A stretch of DNA of 64,000 nucleotides, taken from NCBI RefSeq assembly GCF_000364225.2, contig NZ_AQFT02000001.1:5623501-5687500 (forward strand), written 5' to 3'. This DNA comes from Eubacterium plexicaudatum ASF492. Lineage in GTDB: Bacteria > Bacillota > Clostridia > Lachnospirales > Lachnospiraceae. Shown here in pieces: positions 27,679 to 36,980 of this stretch. The translations under genes and the position numbers were made by a program. The notes below the pieces were generated by a model. It worked only from the letters and a program-made list of their open reading frames with translations, searched no databases and was not told the DNA's origin. How positions within the stretch are numbered: the first letter of the stretch is position 1; every line of letters begins with the position of its first letter.

Positions 27679-30023
27679 ATGAAAATAAAAATATCGGTAA
27701 GAAATCTTGTGGAATTTATTCTGCGCAGCGGAGATATAGACAACCGCGGTACGGGAGGGATGCAGACGGAGGCGATGCAGCGGGGCAGCCGTCTCCATCG
27801 AAAGCTTCAAAAAAAGCCGGTCCGTCGTATCATGCGGAAGTTCCGCTGAAAATGGAATTTGAGGAAGAAAACTATACGATTGTGCTGGAAGGACGGGCGG
27901 ATGGGATTATGGAATCGGAGACAGTTGTTACCGTTGATGAGATCAAGAGTGTCTTTTGGGATTTGTCAAAGTTAACGGAACCGGTTACGGTACATCTGGC
28001 ACAGGCAAAATGTTATGCGTTTATTTATGCCATGCAAAATCATCAGGATAAGATGGATGTCCGCATGACTTATATTAATCTGGATACGGAAGAGGTACGG
28101 TATTTTTATGAACATTATGATTTTATAGAATTGGAAGACTGGTTTCAGGCATTGATGCAGGAATATAAAAAATGGGCGCAGTTTCAATATGACTGGCGTG
28201 TGATCAGGCAGGCTTCGATTAAAGAACTGGAATTTCCGTTTCCATATCGAAAAGGACAAAAGGAGCTGGCCCAAGGTGTGTATCGGACAATTTTGCGGAA
28301 AAAAAATTTATTTGTTCAGGCACCTACCGGGACAGGCAAGACGATTACGACGTTGTTTCCGGCAGTAAAAGCAGTTGGAGAAGAGCTGGGAGACAAGATA
28401 TTTTATTTGACGGCAAAAACGATTACGGCAGCAGTTGCAAAAGAAACTCTGGAGTTATTCTACAAAAGCGGATACAGGGCGAAAACGGTACAGATTACGG
28501 CAAAAGAGAAGCTATGCATGATGGAGGAGACAGCATGTAATCCGGATGCATGCCCATATGCGAAAGGACATTATGACCGGGTGAATGACGCGGTGTATGA
28601 GCTTTTGCATCAAAAAGATGTGTTTACGAGAGAAGAGATTATCGAACAGGCAAAACGGCATCAGGTTTGTCCGTTTGAAATGTGTCTGGATACGGCGTCC
28701 TGGGTTGATAATGTCATCTGCGATTATAATTATGTATTTGATCCGAATGTGTATTTAAAACGTTTTTTTGCGGAAGGGGTACGTGGAGACTATCTGTTTT
28801 TGGTAGATGAGGCGCATAATCTGGTAGAGCGCGGCAGGGAAATGTACAGCGCTTCTTTGTACAAGGAAGACTTTTTGGCTGTAAAAAAACTGGTCGAAAA
28901 GCGTAGTCCGAAACTTGCGAAAGCGCTGCAAACATGCAATCGGATTTTGTTAGGCTATAAACGTGAGTGTGACCGGTTTCAATATCATGATAATATTTCG
29001 GAGTTTATCTATGCGCTTATGCGGCTGGCTTCGGAATATGAGCTGTTTTTACAGAAAAACCGGGATTTCGAAGAACGGGATACGGTACTGGAGCTGTATT
29101 TTCAAATACGAAATTTTATGGAAACGAGCGAAGGTCTGGATGAAAACTATGTGATATATTCGGAACACGAAGGCGATCGGTTTAAAATTCGCCTTTACTG
29201 TGTGGATCCTTCGAACAATCTTCAAAAACGACTGGACAAGGGGCGCAGTACGATCTTTTTTTCGGCAACGCTGCTGCCGATCGGGTATTACAAAAGCCTG
29301 CTCAGTACGAAAGAAGATAATTATGCTGTTTATGCAGAGACGGTATTTCGTCCGCAGCAGCATCTTTTGCTGATTGGAAGTGATGTGACGAGCAGGTATG
29401 CACAGCGTAGCGAAGAACAGTATGAGCGGATGGCAGAGTATATTTATCGGACCGGATGGCAGAAAAAAGGCAACTACATTGTATTTTTCCCATCGTATAA
29501 GATGATGGAAGATGTATATGAAAAATTTCTTGTAAAAAATCAGACTCGAATGGACTGTATTTTGCAAAAAAGCGGAATGAAAGAAGCAGATCGTGAAGAT
29601 TTTCTGGCAGAATTTGCAGCCGTGCGGGAACAGTCTATGATTGCATTTTGTGTTATGGGCGGGATTTTCGGGGAAGGAATTGACCTCAAAGACGAACAGC
29701 TCATCGGCGCTATCATTATCGGGACCGGATTACCGCAGGTTGGAAATGAACGTGAAATTTTAAAGCAGTTTTATGACAGGCGTTCCGGCAGCGGATTCGA
29801 TTATGCATACCGCTATCCTGGCATGAATAAAGTACTGCAGGCAGCGGGCAGAGTGATTCGTACCGTTACGGATATCGGGGTAATCGAACTGTTGGATGAG
29901 CGATTTCTGCGGCGAGAATACAGGGAGCTGTTCCCAAGGGAATGGGAAAGCTGTGAGGTGTGTACGGTTGAGAATGTCGGAGATAAGCTGAGGGAGTTTT
30001 GGGGAAATAGAAAGAATAAATGA
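27679..30023 (+). CDS. PD-(D/E)XK nuclease fused to DinG/XPD-like helicase (one frameshift)
   Basis: The corrected protein is 781 aa. After MKIKISVRNLVEFILRSGDID, the segment EGRADGIM ... VDEIKS ... QAKCYAFIY has the D...ExK...QxxxY layout of Cas4-like nucleases. The helicase has Walker A QAPTGTGKT, iron-sulfur-type cysteines (CMMEETACNPDACPYAKG and CPFEMC), the DEAH box VDEAHNL, GIFGEGIDL and the arginine-finger motif QAAGRVIRT. The break is at the A7 run 27809-27815. It probably acts in DNA repair or recombination. Its start lies 28 nt after the phosphatase stop. Confidence 0.82.
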
Positions 30024-30141
30024 AAACTGAATATGATGCAGACGTGGCGGTTCTCTATCCCAATACAGGGAGGACAGGAACGGTAAAGAAGCAGACAGGC
30101 GAAAACAAAAGTTTCCTGCCGGTTAACTTCTTGCTATTGAT

Positions 30142-30792
30142 TTGGCAAAGCAGGCATTGAATATGGAAGCATTGTGTATGCTGTCGCTTAACCGTCCGGA
30201 CGCCGTACCGGAGTTATTGGGAAAGCCGGATTTTTCTATGACAGCACCGGAGCCATTGTTAGCATCTGCATATCAGTTACTTGGCAGAAATAAAGAAGCA
30301 AAAGGTATTTTGCAGATAGGGATTTATTATCACATGATTGTGATGATGAATTTATTTTCAATTTATCTGGGGCTATGTCTTGATGATGAGAAGCGTTTTA
30401 ATGAAACCTATCAAAGAGCTGTCCATATGGCAGCCACGTTCCGGCTTGAAAGGCTGCATCCGAGTATCCTTTTGAGTTTTTATCTTACTGTTTCGCAAGG
30501 ATATATGAAGTTTGGAGATACTGAAAAAGCGATTGATGCGTTGGAACGGTATACGCTTCTGGCAATCGGCAATATATATCCTTTGCATTTACATGGCGAT
30601 AATTTTTTTGATTTAGTGGACGACTGGTTAGAAAAAACACTTGCTCTTGGTGATGTCCTTCCACTGGATTCCAAAATAATCCGGGAAAACATCTCAAAAT
30701 CAATAGAGAACAATAAAGCGTTTTTTCCGCTTCAAAATGACCCGCGTTTTCAAAATATGATTCACAAATTGAAAACGCTTACAATTAATTGA
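30142..30792 (+). CDS. TPR-like protein, probably 5'-truncated
   Basis: A helical repeat protein (GRNKEAKGILQIGIYYHM and GDTEKAIDALERYTLLA). The frame opens at a stop (30124-30126) with no ribosome site near the TTG at 30142 or the ATG at 30163. I take it for the tail of a longer HTH-plus-TPR regulator of the kind often placed before ABC-2-type genes. The 120 bases upstream contain no recognisable remainder. Confidence 0.5.
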   Translation: MAKQALNMEALCMLSLNRPDAVPELLGKPDFSMTAPEPLLASAYQLLGRNKEAKGILQIGIYYHMIVMMNLFSIYLGLCLDDEKRFNETYQRAVHMAATFRLERLHPSILLSFYLTVSQGYMKFGDTEKAIDALERYTLLAIGNIYPLHLHGDNFFDLVDDWLEKTLALGDVLPLDSKIIRENISKSIENNKAFFPLQNDPRFQNMIHKLKTLTIN

Positions 30793-30812
30793 CTATAAAA
30801 GGAACTTTTATT

Positions 30813-31145
30813 ATGATTCGTAAACTGTTGAAAAAAATACTTGGTGAGAATTTCAACCAAAATAATGCAAATCTGGCAGGTGTTAATTTTGGAATTATTC
30901 TTTTGATGTTCCTTTTTTCGGGTATTATGATTTTCTTCTTACCGGAAGAAATACAAATACTTCATAATGGTGCAACAGAATATCCGATTCCCACCAAGTT
31001 GGGAGTCTGGCTCTTTCCAATGGTTGCGTTAATTGTCAATATTTCATTTATCTGGCAGAATCGCTTAACAAAAATGAACAGTATCATTTTTGTCGTACTT
31101 TTTGTGATTATGGCAGCCTTTTATATAAGAGCGTGTTTGATGTAG
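30813..31145 (+). CDS. DUF1648-like membrane protein
   Basis: 110 aa with three membrane segments. The motif FLPEEIQILHNGATEYPIPTK resembles the DUF1648 signature (LP..IP.H....G). ATG 30813 follows AAAGGAAC. The last codons (AGAGCGTGTTTGATG) fall inside a piece of the dispersed repeat, so the C-terminus may have been altered by it. Confidence 0.6.
   Translation: MIRKLLKKILGENFNQNNANLAGVNFGIILLMFLFSGIMIFFLPEEIQILHNGATEYPIPTKLGVWLFPMVALIVNISFIWQNRLTKMNSIIFVVLFVIMAAFYIRACLM
31128..31140 (+). repeat. Short piece of the dispersed repeat (copy C)
   Basis: AGAGCGTGTTTGA, identical to the arm of the palindrome at 19184-19255, forming the end of the DUF1648-like gene. Confidence 0.45.
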
Positions 31146-31157
31146 AGAGATTGGATT

Positions 31158-32521
31158 ATGAAACACATTTTATACAAAACTTTGGTAAGGAGTAAAAGCT
31201 CTTTTGTAACGAAAGCGTCCGGTGCCATTGTTGAAATTTATGTGGGATATTTCATTTGGTATACGGTGACCCAATATTTTTCAGAAATAGCAGCTTATTA
31301 TGGATTGTTAGTTTCTTTTATATCAATATGGAGTTGTACCTTTTTGGCGGTATATTATCTGCCGGATCAGTTTTCTTCAATCGTTATATTAAAGACATTC
31401 TGTATTATCCGGTTTCTGCGCAAACTATTTTATCTGTTCTTTTAATAAGAATGATTGCTATGCAGTCCGGAATCTGTATAGCAATGGCATATCCGCAGTT
31501 CTTTTTTGGTAGTAATAGCAGCTGGTTATGTGTTTTGAAAGATATTTTAGTCTGTCTGATCGTGATCTGTGCCATAGACTTTACGATTATACTTCTCTGT
31601 GTAATTATATGCAGGGTATTTTCAAGTCGGATGGTTGGATATGCTTTTGTGGTTTTCCAATATGCTTTGTTTCTTTTACTGGCTGTATTTACCGGAAATA
31701 TGATTGCTTTTGGATTTATCCATCCGGATTTTTTGTCGTGGATAAATGAAAAAATAGGCTATGCAAATGTTTTTCTGTTTGTAATTCCGTTTGCTATCAT
31801 ATTGGGAATTGCTATGATTATGGTTTTTAATTACCGGTATATCAAAGGTTACTTAAATATTCAGAGTTTTCATAAGCAAGTGGCTGTAAAGCGGATACCG
31901 GCAATACGAATAGATCATCCCTATTTCTTGTTAGAATGGAAACGTGTATTGCGGAATAAGGAACTAATCTTTTTTTCCAATTTTAAAAATGTATTAACTA
32001 TTGTTGTTTTATGCCGCTTGTTGGTTCAAAATTTTGGACAGATTGCTTTTGGAGAAAAATATGTAGTGGAACTACTTTTATTGATGTCCTGTTGTGGCAC
32101 AAATACGATTTCCAGTACGGCGTATTCCAGTGATTTCAACAGAGTGTATTACGCATTTCTTCCGATTTCCCAAAGGCAAATGTTCTTTTGGAAAACAATA
32201 CAAGGGTTTTTGTGGGCCGAAATTATGGTGTTTCTTTTTGAATTTGTAATTATTTTGGTTAAAGATATTCCTATGATTGATGTTTGCCTTCTCTTTTTGT
32301 ATGGCACTTTTATGAATTATGCCTGTTCCTGGATTGGAGTGTTTTTAGATTTTAAGATGCCGCGGACAGTCAATAGTACGAATGAATTGCTGCATGGAAA
32401 TATAAGCAAAGTAATTGTTTTGATTGTATCAATAACAACCACAATAGGGGAATTTTATCTTGTAAGAACTAAAATGGTAACGATACCGTTGCTTCATCTC
32501 ATAATCTTGACCTTATTGTAA
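31158..32521 (+). CDS. Multi-pass membrane protein, ABC-2 permease-like (one frameshift)
   Basis: About ten to twelve hydrophobic segments over 454 aa after correction: one added T at 31341-31345 gives CTFFGGILSAGSVFFNRY. The central HPYFLLEWKRVLRNKELI and CCGTNTISSTAYSSDFNRVYY resemble permeases of multidrug or peptide exporters. No ATPase gene adjoins it. The stop TAA at 32519-32521 lies within a hydrophobic segment, and the frame continues with TFVMMSFLLISKEKF, so the stop may be a premature nonsense codon. Confidence 0.6.
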
Positions 32522-32619
32522 ACTTTTGTGATGATGTCATTTTTATTGATAAGCAAAGAAAAGTTTTGCAATTCAATAATCCGCAAGATTTCAAACAACC
32601 GGAAATGTTATTTTTATAA

Positions 32620-32656
32620 AAGCGTGTCCGAAAAATTTTTCAAGACACGCTCCGTT
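32620..32656. terminator. Terminator related to the dispersed repeat (copy F)
   Basis: AGCGTGTC (32621-32628) pairs with GACACGCT (32644-32651), followed by CCGTTTTTA. The loop GAAAAATTTTTC makes it a collapsed version of the 72-bp palindrome. It separates convergent genes. Confidence 0.7.
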
Positions 32657-32657
32657 T

Positions 32658-33863
32658 TTAGGAAAGCTCCGCCAGATATTCTTCCAGGCAGATTCCTCGT
32701 TCATATATTTCTTTTGCAACTTCCGGTCCTACGTACCGATAATGCCATGGTTCATAAATAATTCCGGTAAGCTGGCTTTTATCATTTGGATAGCGCAGAA
32801 TAAATCCGTATTTCCAGCTGTTTTCCAGCAGCCATTGCTGCACCGGTGTATATTCCTGTGTGGAATCCAGAGTCTGATGGCTTTTGTCTACCAGATCGAC
32901 CGCGAGTCCGAGCTGGTGTTCGCTTGTGCCAGGTTTTGCAACGGAAGTGGCGGCCTTGGCTTTTGCATCTTTTTTGGAATAGCCCTGGGCAAGCAGCTCT
33001 TCTGTCCGCTCCTGAAACAGGGATTCCTGCTTTTCCTGTGAACGGTACGAAGAGCAGATCACAGGCTGCAGTCCGGCTTCGCGGCAATCGTTCAACATCA
33101 TTGTCAGCGCCGGATAGCAGCGGCTGTCGATGGAATGACCGTCGGATAAAGGTGTAAGGACGACTTCGTAGTCTTCCGGCAGTTTATTCCATGGATTGAC
33201 CAGAATAAGATTCCAGTCACCGGAAATAGTCGATAACGGCGGCGTGTTCGTCAGCAGTTCGGATGGTAGTCGTTCCGGTTCGGATTGGATAATGCCATCC
33301 GAACTTTCGGCAAATGCTTCCGGATTGTCCGTATATGAATATCCAATTTCATTTTCCGTCTCATAATGCTGCGAATAAAAGGACTGTTCATCTGTATTTG
33401 TAAATGGTGTCCGAATGTCGGTGTCATTGTCATAAGATTGTATCGGTCTGCCTGTGTCCGGATTTTTTTTCGAAACGGTGCCGTCCGATTCTGAGTCGGA
33501 TTGGGATGCGGAACGATCCGAACCGTCCTGTTTTTTCGGCACATCGGAATCCATACCCGGCTCTGATTTTGAAGCGGGCTGTGTCGCAGCAGCAGGAGTA
33601 CGATTTTCGTTTTTGATCGGTTGCTGCAGAGAAGAAAATGGCGCGGATGTCTGTTTGAAACGGTAGCTGCCAGAAGACAGATCAAATTGCGGCTTTAAAA
33701 TCTGCCATTGTGAATCAATCAGCAGTGTCAGTGCAAAAACCGAAGCGCACAACGTACATTTGACAAAGAACCGGTTAAGACGTCGGAATCTGTTTTTTTG
33801 CCGGATTTTGCCGGCTTTAGAAGCATGTGATATGTATTTTGAAGGCTTCTTTTGTGTATGCAT
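32658..33863 (-). CDS. VanY-type D-alanyl-D-alanine carboxypeptidase
   Basis: 401 aa: one N-terminal membrane helix (about 33-50), a long low-complexity Ser/Asp/Pro linker (about 75-215), and an M15B peptidase domain. Zinc-site motifs are GTSEHQLGLAVDL (SxHxxGxAxD) and EPWHYRYVG (ExxH), with SSYRSQEKQ ahead. It trims the terminal D-Ala of wall stem peptides outside the membrane. It follows a two-component operon on the same strand after a 109-bp gap. Confidence 0.9.
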   Translation of the reverse strand: MHTQKKPSKYISHASKAGKIRQKNRFRRLNRFFVKCTLCASVFALTLLIDSQWQILKPQFDLSSGSYRFKQTSAPFSSLQQPIKNENRTPAAATQPASKSEPGMDSDVPKKQDGSDRSASQSDSESDGTVSKKNPDTGRPIQSYDNDTDIRTPFTNTDEQSFYSQHYETENEIGYSYTDNPEAFAESSDGIIQSEPERLPSELLTNTPPLSTISGDWNLILVNPWNKLPEDYEVVLTPLSDGHSIDSRCYPALTMMLNDCREAGLQPVICSSYRSQEKQESLFQERTEELLAQGYSKKDAKAKAATSVAKPGTSEHQLGLAVDLVDKSHQTLDSTQEYTPVQQWLLENSWKYGFILRYPNDKSQLTGIIYEPWHYRYVGPEVAKEIYERGICLEEYLAELS

Positions 33864-33972
33864 GGTGGTACCTCACTTTCTTAATTAAAAATAATACATT
33901 CCGGACGTATTTTTAATGGAATCTGAATCATAATGCCGTTTTCATTTTTCATATTTATCGAGTAATAAGCTT

Positions 33973-34719
33973 CTATAATGTTAGAATTTTTTCCTTTTCA
34001 AACAGTGAATTGTAGGAGCGGATAAAAGACTGCTCCACTGCATTTGCAGGCAGCTGGTAATAATATTCCGCAAATTTGGCAGTGCGGTCCGCAAATTCAT
34101 CTAATGTATGCTGCTTGTCCGTATAGGTCAGAACCATTGTCTGTTCTACAAACATGGAAAGCGAAACTGCTTTGCCGCTTTTATCATCAATCCACATATC
34201 AATCCAATAACCGGAATCAAAGTAAATCGAGCAGCACCAGACGACGGCCGTTGTAATGTCCGAAGAAGAGTCTGCGGAAGAATACGCGGCATAGCTTTCT
34301 TTGGAGGTTTCCGTGTCGATTGCGGAGGATATGGACGAATCCTGACCGGCTTCGGAAACGATAGCGAGCTGCAGCAGTGCCGAGTAGTTTGTAATGTCGT
34401 AGTTAAAGTCGGCGGAAATGACATCATAGGCCTGCAATTGTTCCAGCACGTTGCAGGCAATTTCAAAAATTTCCGCATCTGTACGTTTGCTGCCGGCAGA
34501 CGGGTATTCAACAAAATAATGCTCTTTGGAAAACAATCGCAGGGTATCATACAGGCTGGAACTGTAAGTAAGTTCCGGTGGTTCCATTGCGGGATGTTCG
34601 ATTTTTGCAAAAATCTGTCGATCCTGGTAACTGCTCAGAATGGAAGGAAGTAAAAAACCGGCTGTGCAGACCGCAAGGGTCATGGACAGATAAAAACAAG
34701 TAACCAGAAATTTTTTCAT
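33973..34719 (-). CDS. Membrane-anchored protein of a two-component operon
   Basis: 248 aa with an N-terminal signal anchor and an otherwise extracytoplasmic sequence, unrecognised. It overlaps the histidine kinase stop by 4 nt, suggesting an accessory or sensing partner of that kinase. Confidence 0.7.
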   Translation of the reverse strand: MKKFLVTCFYLSMTLAVCTAGFLLPSILSSYQDRQIFAKIEHPAMEPPELTYSSSLYDTLRLFSKEHYFVEYPSAGSKRTDAEIFEIACNVLEQLQAYDVISADFNYDITNYSALLQLAIVSEAGQDSSISSAIDTETSKESYAAYSSADSSSDITTAVVWCCSIYFDSGYWIDMWIDDKSGKAVSLSMFVEQTMVLTYTDKQHTLDEFADRTAKFAEYYYQLPANAVEQSFIRSYNSLFEKEKILTL

Positions 34720-36116
34720 GCCAGTCCTCCTTTCAGTTCCACAATGACGGTCGTGCCGTGGTTTTCTTTGCTTTCAAAGGCAATGGTTCCATGGTGCAGC
34801 CTGGCTATTTCCGCGCAGAGTGTCAGTCCAAGTCCTGCGCCGCCCTGCGCGCGGGAGCGGGATTTGTCAACACGATAAAAAGCCTCGGTAATATGCGAGA
34901 GGGCCGTTTGCGGAATGCCTCTGCCGTTATCGGACACTTTAATCTGACATCCGTCTGTGGTCATTTCGGAATAAACACATATCGTACCGCCGTCCATCAG
35001 CGCTTTTCGGCCGTTTTCAATCAGATTGACGAGCAGGGAACCAAAAAAGTCGGTATCCAGCATACAATAACCGTCTTCGCAGACGCATTGCAGCGTCACA
35101 TTTTCTTTTATAAGTACAGGTTTTAAATGACTGACCAGGTTCGTAATAATATCTGCCGGAGACGCTTTTGTCAGTGTAAAAGATTCGTGTTCGGATACAA
35201 AAATATCAAGCAGCTTCAGCGACAGTTGTTCCAGTCGTTTTCCTTCCGAAAAAATATAGTTTGCGGCATCCAGCTCATCTTCTTTTGACAGAGCCTGGCT
35301 TCTTAACAGGTCGGCGTATCCGATAATCGACGTCATAGGTGTTTTCAGCTCATGTGTAAAATTTCCTATGAACTGGTTCTGGCGTTCCATGGCGTCTTTC
35401 AGCTCTTCGATACTGTTTTGCAGATGATCGGCCATCAGGTCAAAATCCCCGGATACGGCACCTACTTCGTCATTGCTTTTAATCCGGCTGCGATAATCAT
35501 AATTGCCGGAAGCGATTTCACGCGATGCTTTTGACAGACGTGCCAGCGGTCGGGTCAGGAAATAAGCAAGGATATACGATAAGAAGGCGCAAGTCAGAAC
35601 GAGTATAATAAAAATCTGCTGATACAGCTCCTGCTGCTGTGTGCGGGCTTCATAAATCGAAGTGATATCATATGCGGCATCCAGATAATATGCCTCTCTG
35701 CCGACAAAAAAAGAGCCGGAAAGCTGGAGGTAATAACGGGTGTCCGGCGCTGAAAAAATGGTACAGGCAAGGTGCGACACATCGGTCTGACCGGAAAGAT
35801 TTTTAAAATGTGCGGCAATCTTTCCTTTGGAGTATAACGTTTCCGTCTGTGAATGCAGCTGCAGAGCCGCGCCAAAAGCATCCTGAGCGGAGAGCTGCTC
35901 CAGTATTTTGGAAATATCTTTTTCGTCCGTCCATTCATCCATATTATTGACAATCTGCATGGTATTTAAAATCATGCGATATGATTCCTGTGCCGTCGTT
36001 TTTTCCTGCTGCAGGGAGGTATGGAAGTTAATGGAAATCAGAGCGCTTCCGCCTGCTCCGAAAAACAGTGATATTAAAGTGATCATGCAGCAGGTAGCTT
36101 TGATTCGAAATTTCAT
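34716..36116 (-). CDS. Sensor histidine kinase
   Basis: 466 aa: two membrane helices (about 8-30 and 165-185) flank an extracytoplasmic region, followed by a HAMP domain. The HisKA box has phospho-acceptor His255 in FTHELKTPMTSIIGY; N-box LLVNLIENGRKAL and G-boxes DNGRGIP and GGAGLGLTLC follow. It overlaps the response regulator by 4 nt. The signal is unknown; the neighbouring carboxypeptidase points to the cell wall. Confidence 0.92.
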   Translation of the reverse strand: MKFRIKATCCMITLISLFFGAGGSALISINFHTSLQQEKTTAQESYRMILNTMQIVNNMDEWTDEKDISKILEQLSAQDAFGAALQLHSQTETLYSKGKIAAHFKNLSGQTDVSHLACTIFSAPDTRYYLQLSGSFFVGREAYYLDAAYDITSIYEARTQQQELYQQIFIILVLTCAFLSYILAYFLTRPLARLSKASREIASGNYDYRSRIKSNDEVGAVSGDFDLMADHLQNSIEELKDAMERQNQFIGNFTHELKTPMTSIIGYADLLRSQALSKEDELDAANYIFSEGKRLEQLSLKLLDIFVSEHESFTLTKASPADIITNLVSHLKPVLIKENVTLQCVCEDGYCMLDTDFFGSLLVNLIENGRKALMDGGTICVYSEMTTDGCQIKVSDNGRGIPQTALSHITEAFYRVDKSRSRAQGGAGLGLTLCAEIARLHHGTIAFESKENHGTTVIVELKGGLA

Positions 36117-36772
36117 GTTTTTACCTCAAGCCGGTATCCGACTTTATTTACCGCAATCAGTTCTTTTTCCAGATGTGCTTTGCGGCGAAGACGCTGGATA
36201 TGCAGATCTACCGTTTTGCTTCCGTATATAAATTCTTTTTCCCAGATACGCTCATAAATAGTTTCACGATAGAGGGCCGCATTCGGATTTTGCACAAACA
36301 GCAGCAACAGTTCATATTCTTTTGGCGTGAGTGCGATATCTGCTCCGTCACGGGTGACTTTTCTGGATTTTGTATCTATGACAAGACCGGCAATCGTAAT
36401 CGTTTCTTCTGCTTTATGGTAACGCCGCAGTACGACATCCACCCGTGCCAGCAGTTCCATAATTTCAAACGGTTTTACGATATAGTCTTCCGCGCCCATA
36501 CGAAGGCCTTTTACTTTGTCCATAACGGAGTTTTTAGCAGTAATAAAAATAACAGGGATTTCCAGCGGGCGGATATACTCCATCAGCTCAAAACCGTCGA
36601 TATCCGGGAGCATAATATCCAGTAAAATAAGATCATAGCTGCCGGTATCAATCAAATCGGCAGCTTCCGTACCGTTATACGCACAATCACACAGGTATCC
36701 GGAATTTTTCAGGCTTAACCGGATTAAGTTGGAGATTGGTTTTTCATCTTCTGCGATCAGTATATGAATCAA
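36113..36772 (-). CDS. OmpR/PhoB-family response regulator
   Basis: 219 aa: a receiver domain with acidic pair E8-D9, phospho-acceptor Asp52 (LILLDIMLP) and Lys in FITAKNS, then a winged-helix domain (ALTPKEYELLLLFVQN ... KTVDLHIQRLRRKA). It is the first gene of the operon, with GGAGGGAC before the ATG. Confidence 0.93.
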   Translation of the reverse strand: MIHILIAEDEKPISNLIRLSLKNSGYLCDCAYNGTEAADLIDTGSYDLILLDIMLPDIDGFELMEYIRPLEIPVIFITAKNSVMDKVKGLRMGAEDYIVKPFEIMELLARVDVVLRRYHKAEETITIAGLVIDTKSRKVTRDGADIALTPKEYELLLLFVQNPNAALYRETIYERIWEKEFIYGSKTVDLHIQRLRRKAHLEKELIAVNKVGYRLEVKT

Positions 36773-36980
36773 GGCAGGTCCCTCCGAAGTGAATATTTTT
36801 ACATTTCAAGCATTTACTTTACAATGGTCAAGCATCAAAATGGCAAATAATTCGTCAGTAAGATATGTAAATTGTAACAAAGAACTATGGAAAAAGCAAA
36901 CGGAATGCGCTATACTCTCTATATGTAATGATTGCCATTGATAACAGTTGAAGGATACTAGAATTTTGGAGGAAAACAAA

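Noticed and set aside
32528..32761. A separate 77-codon gene after the permease.
   Set aside because: It is in the same frame as the permease and begins just after its stop without a ribosome site, so it is read-through of that frame and then runs into the facing VanY gene.
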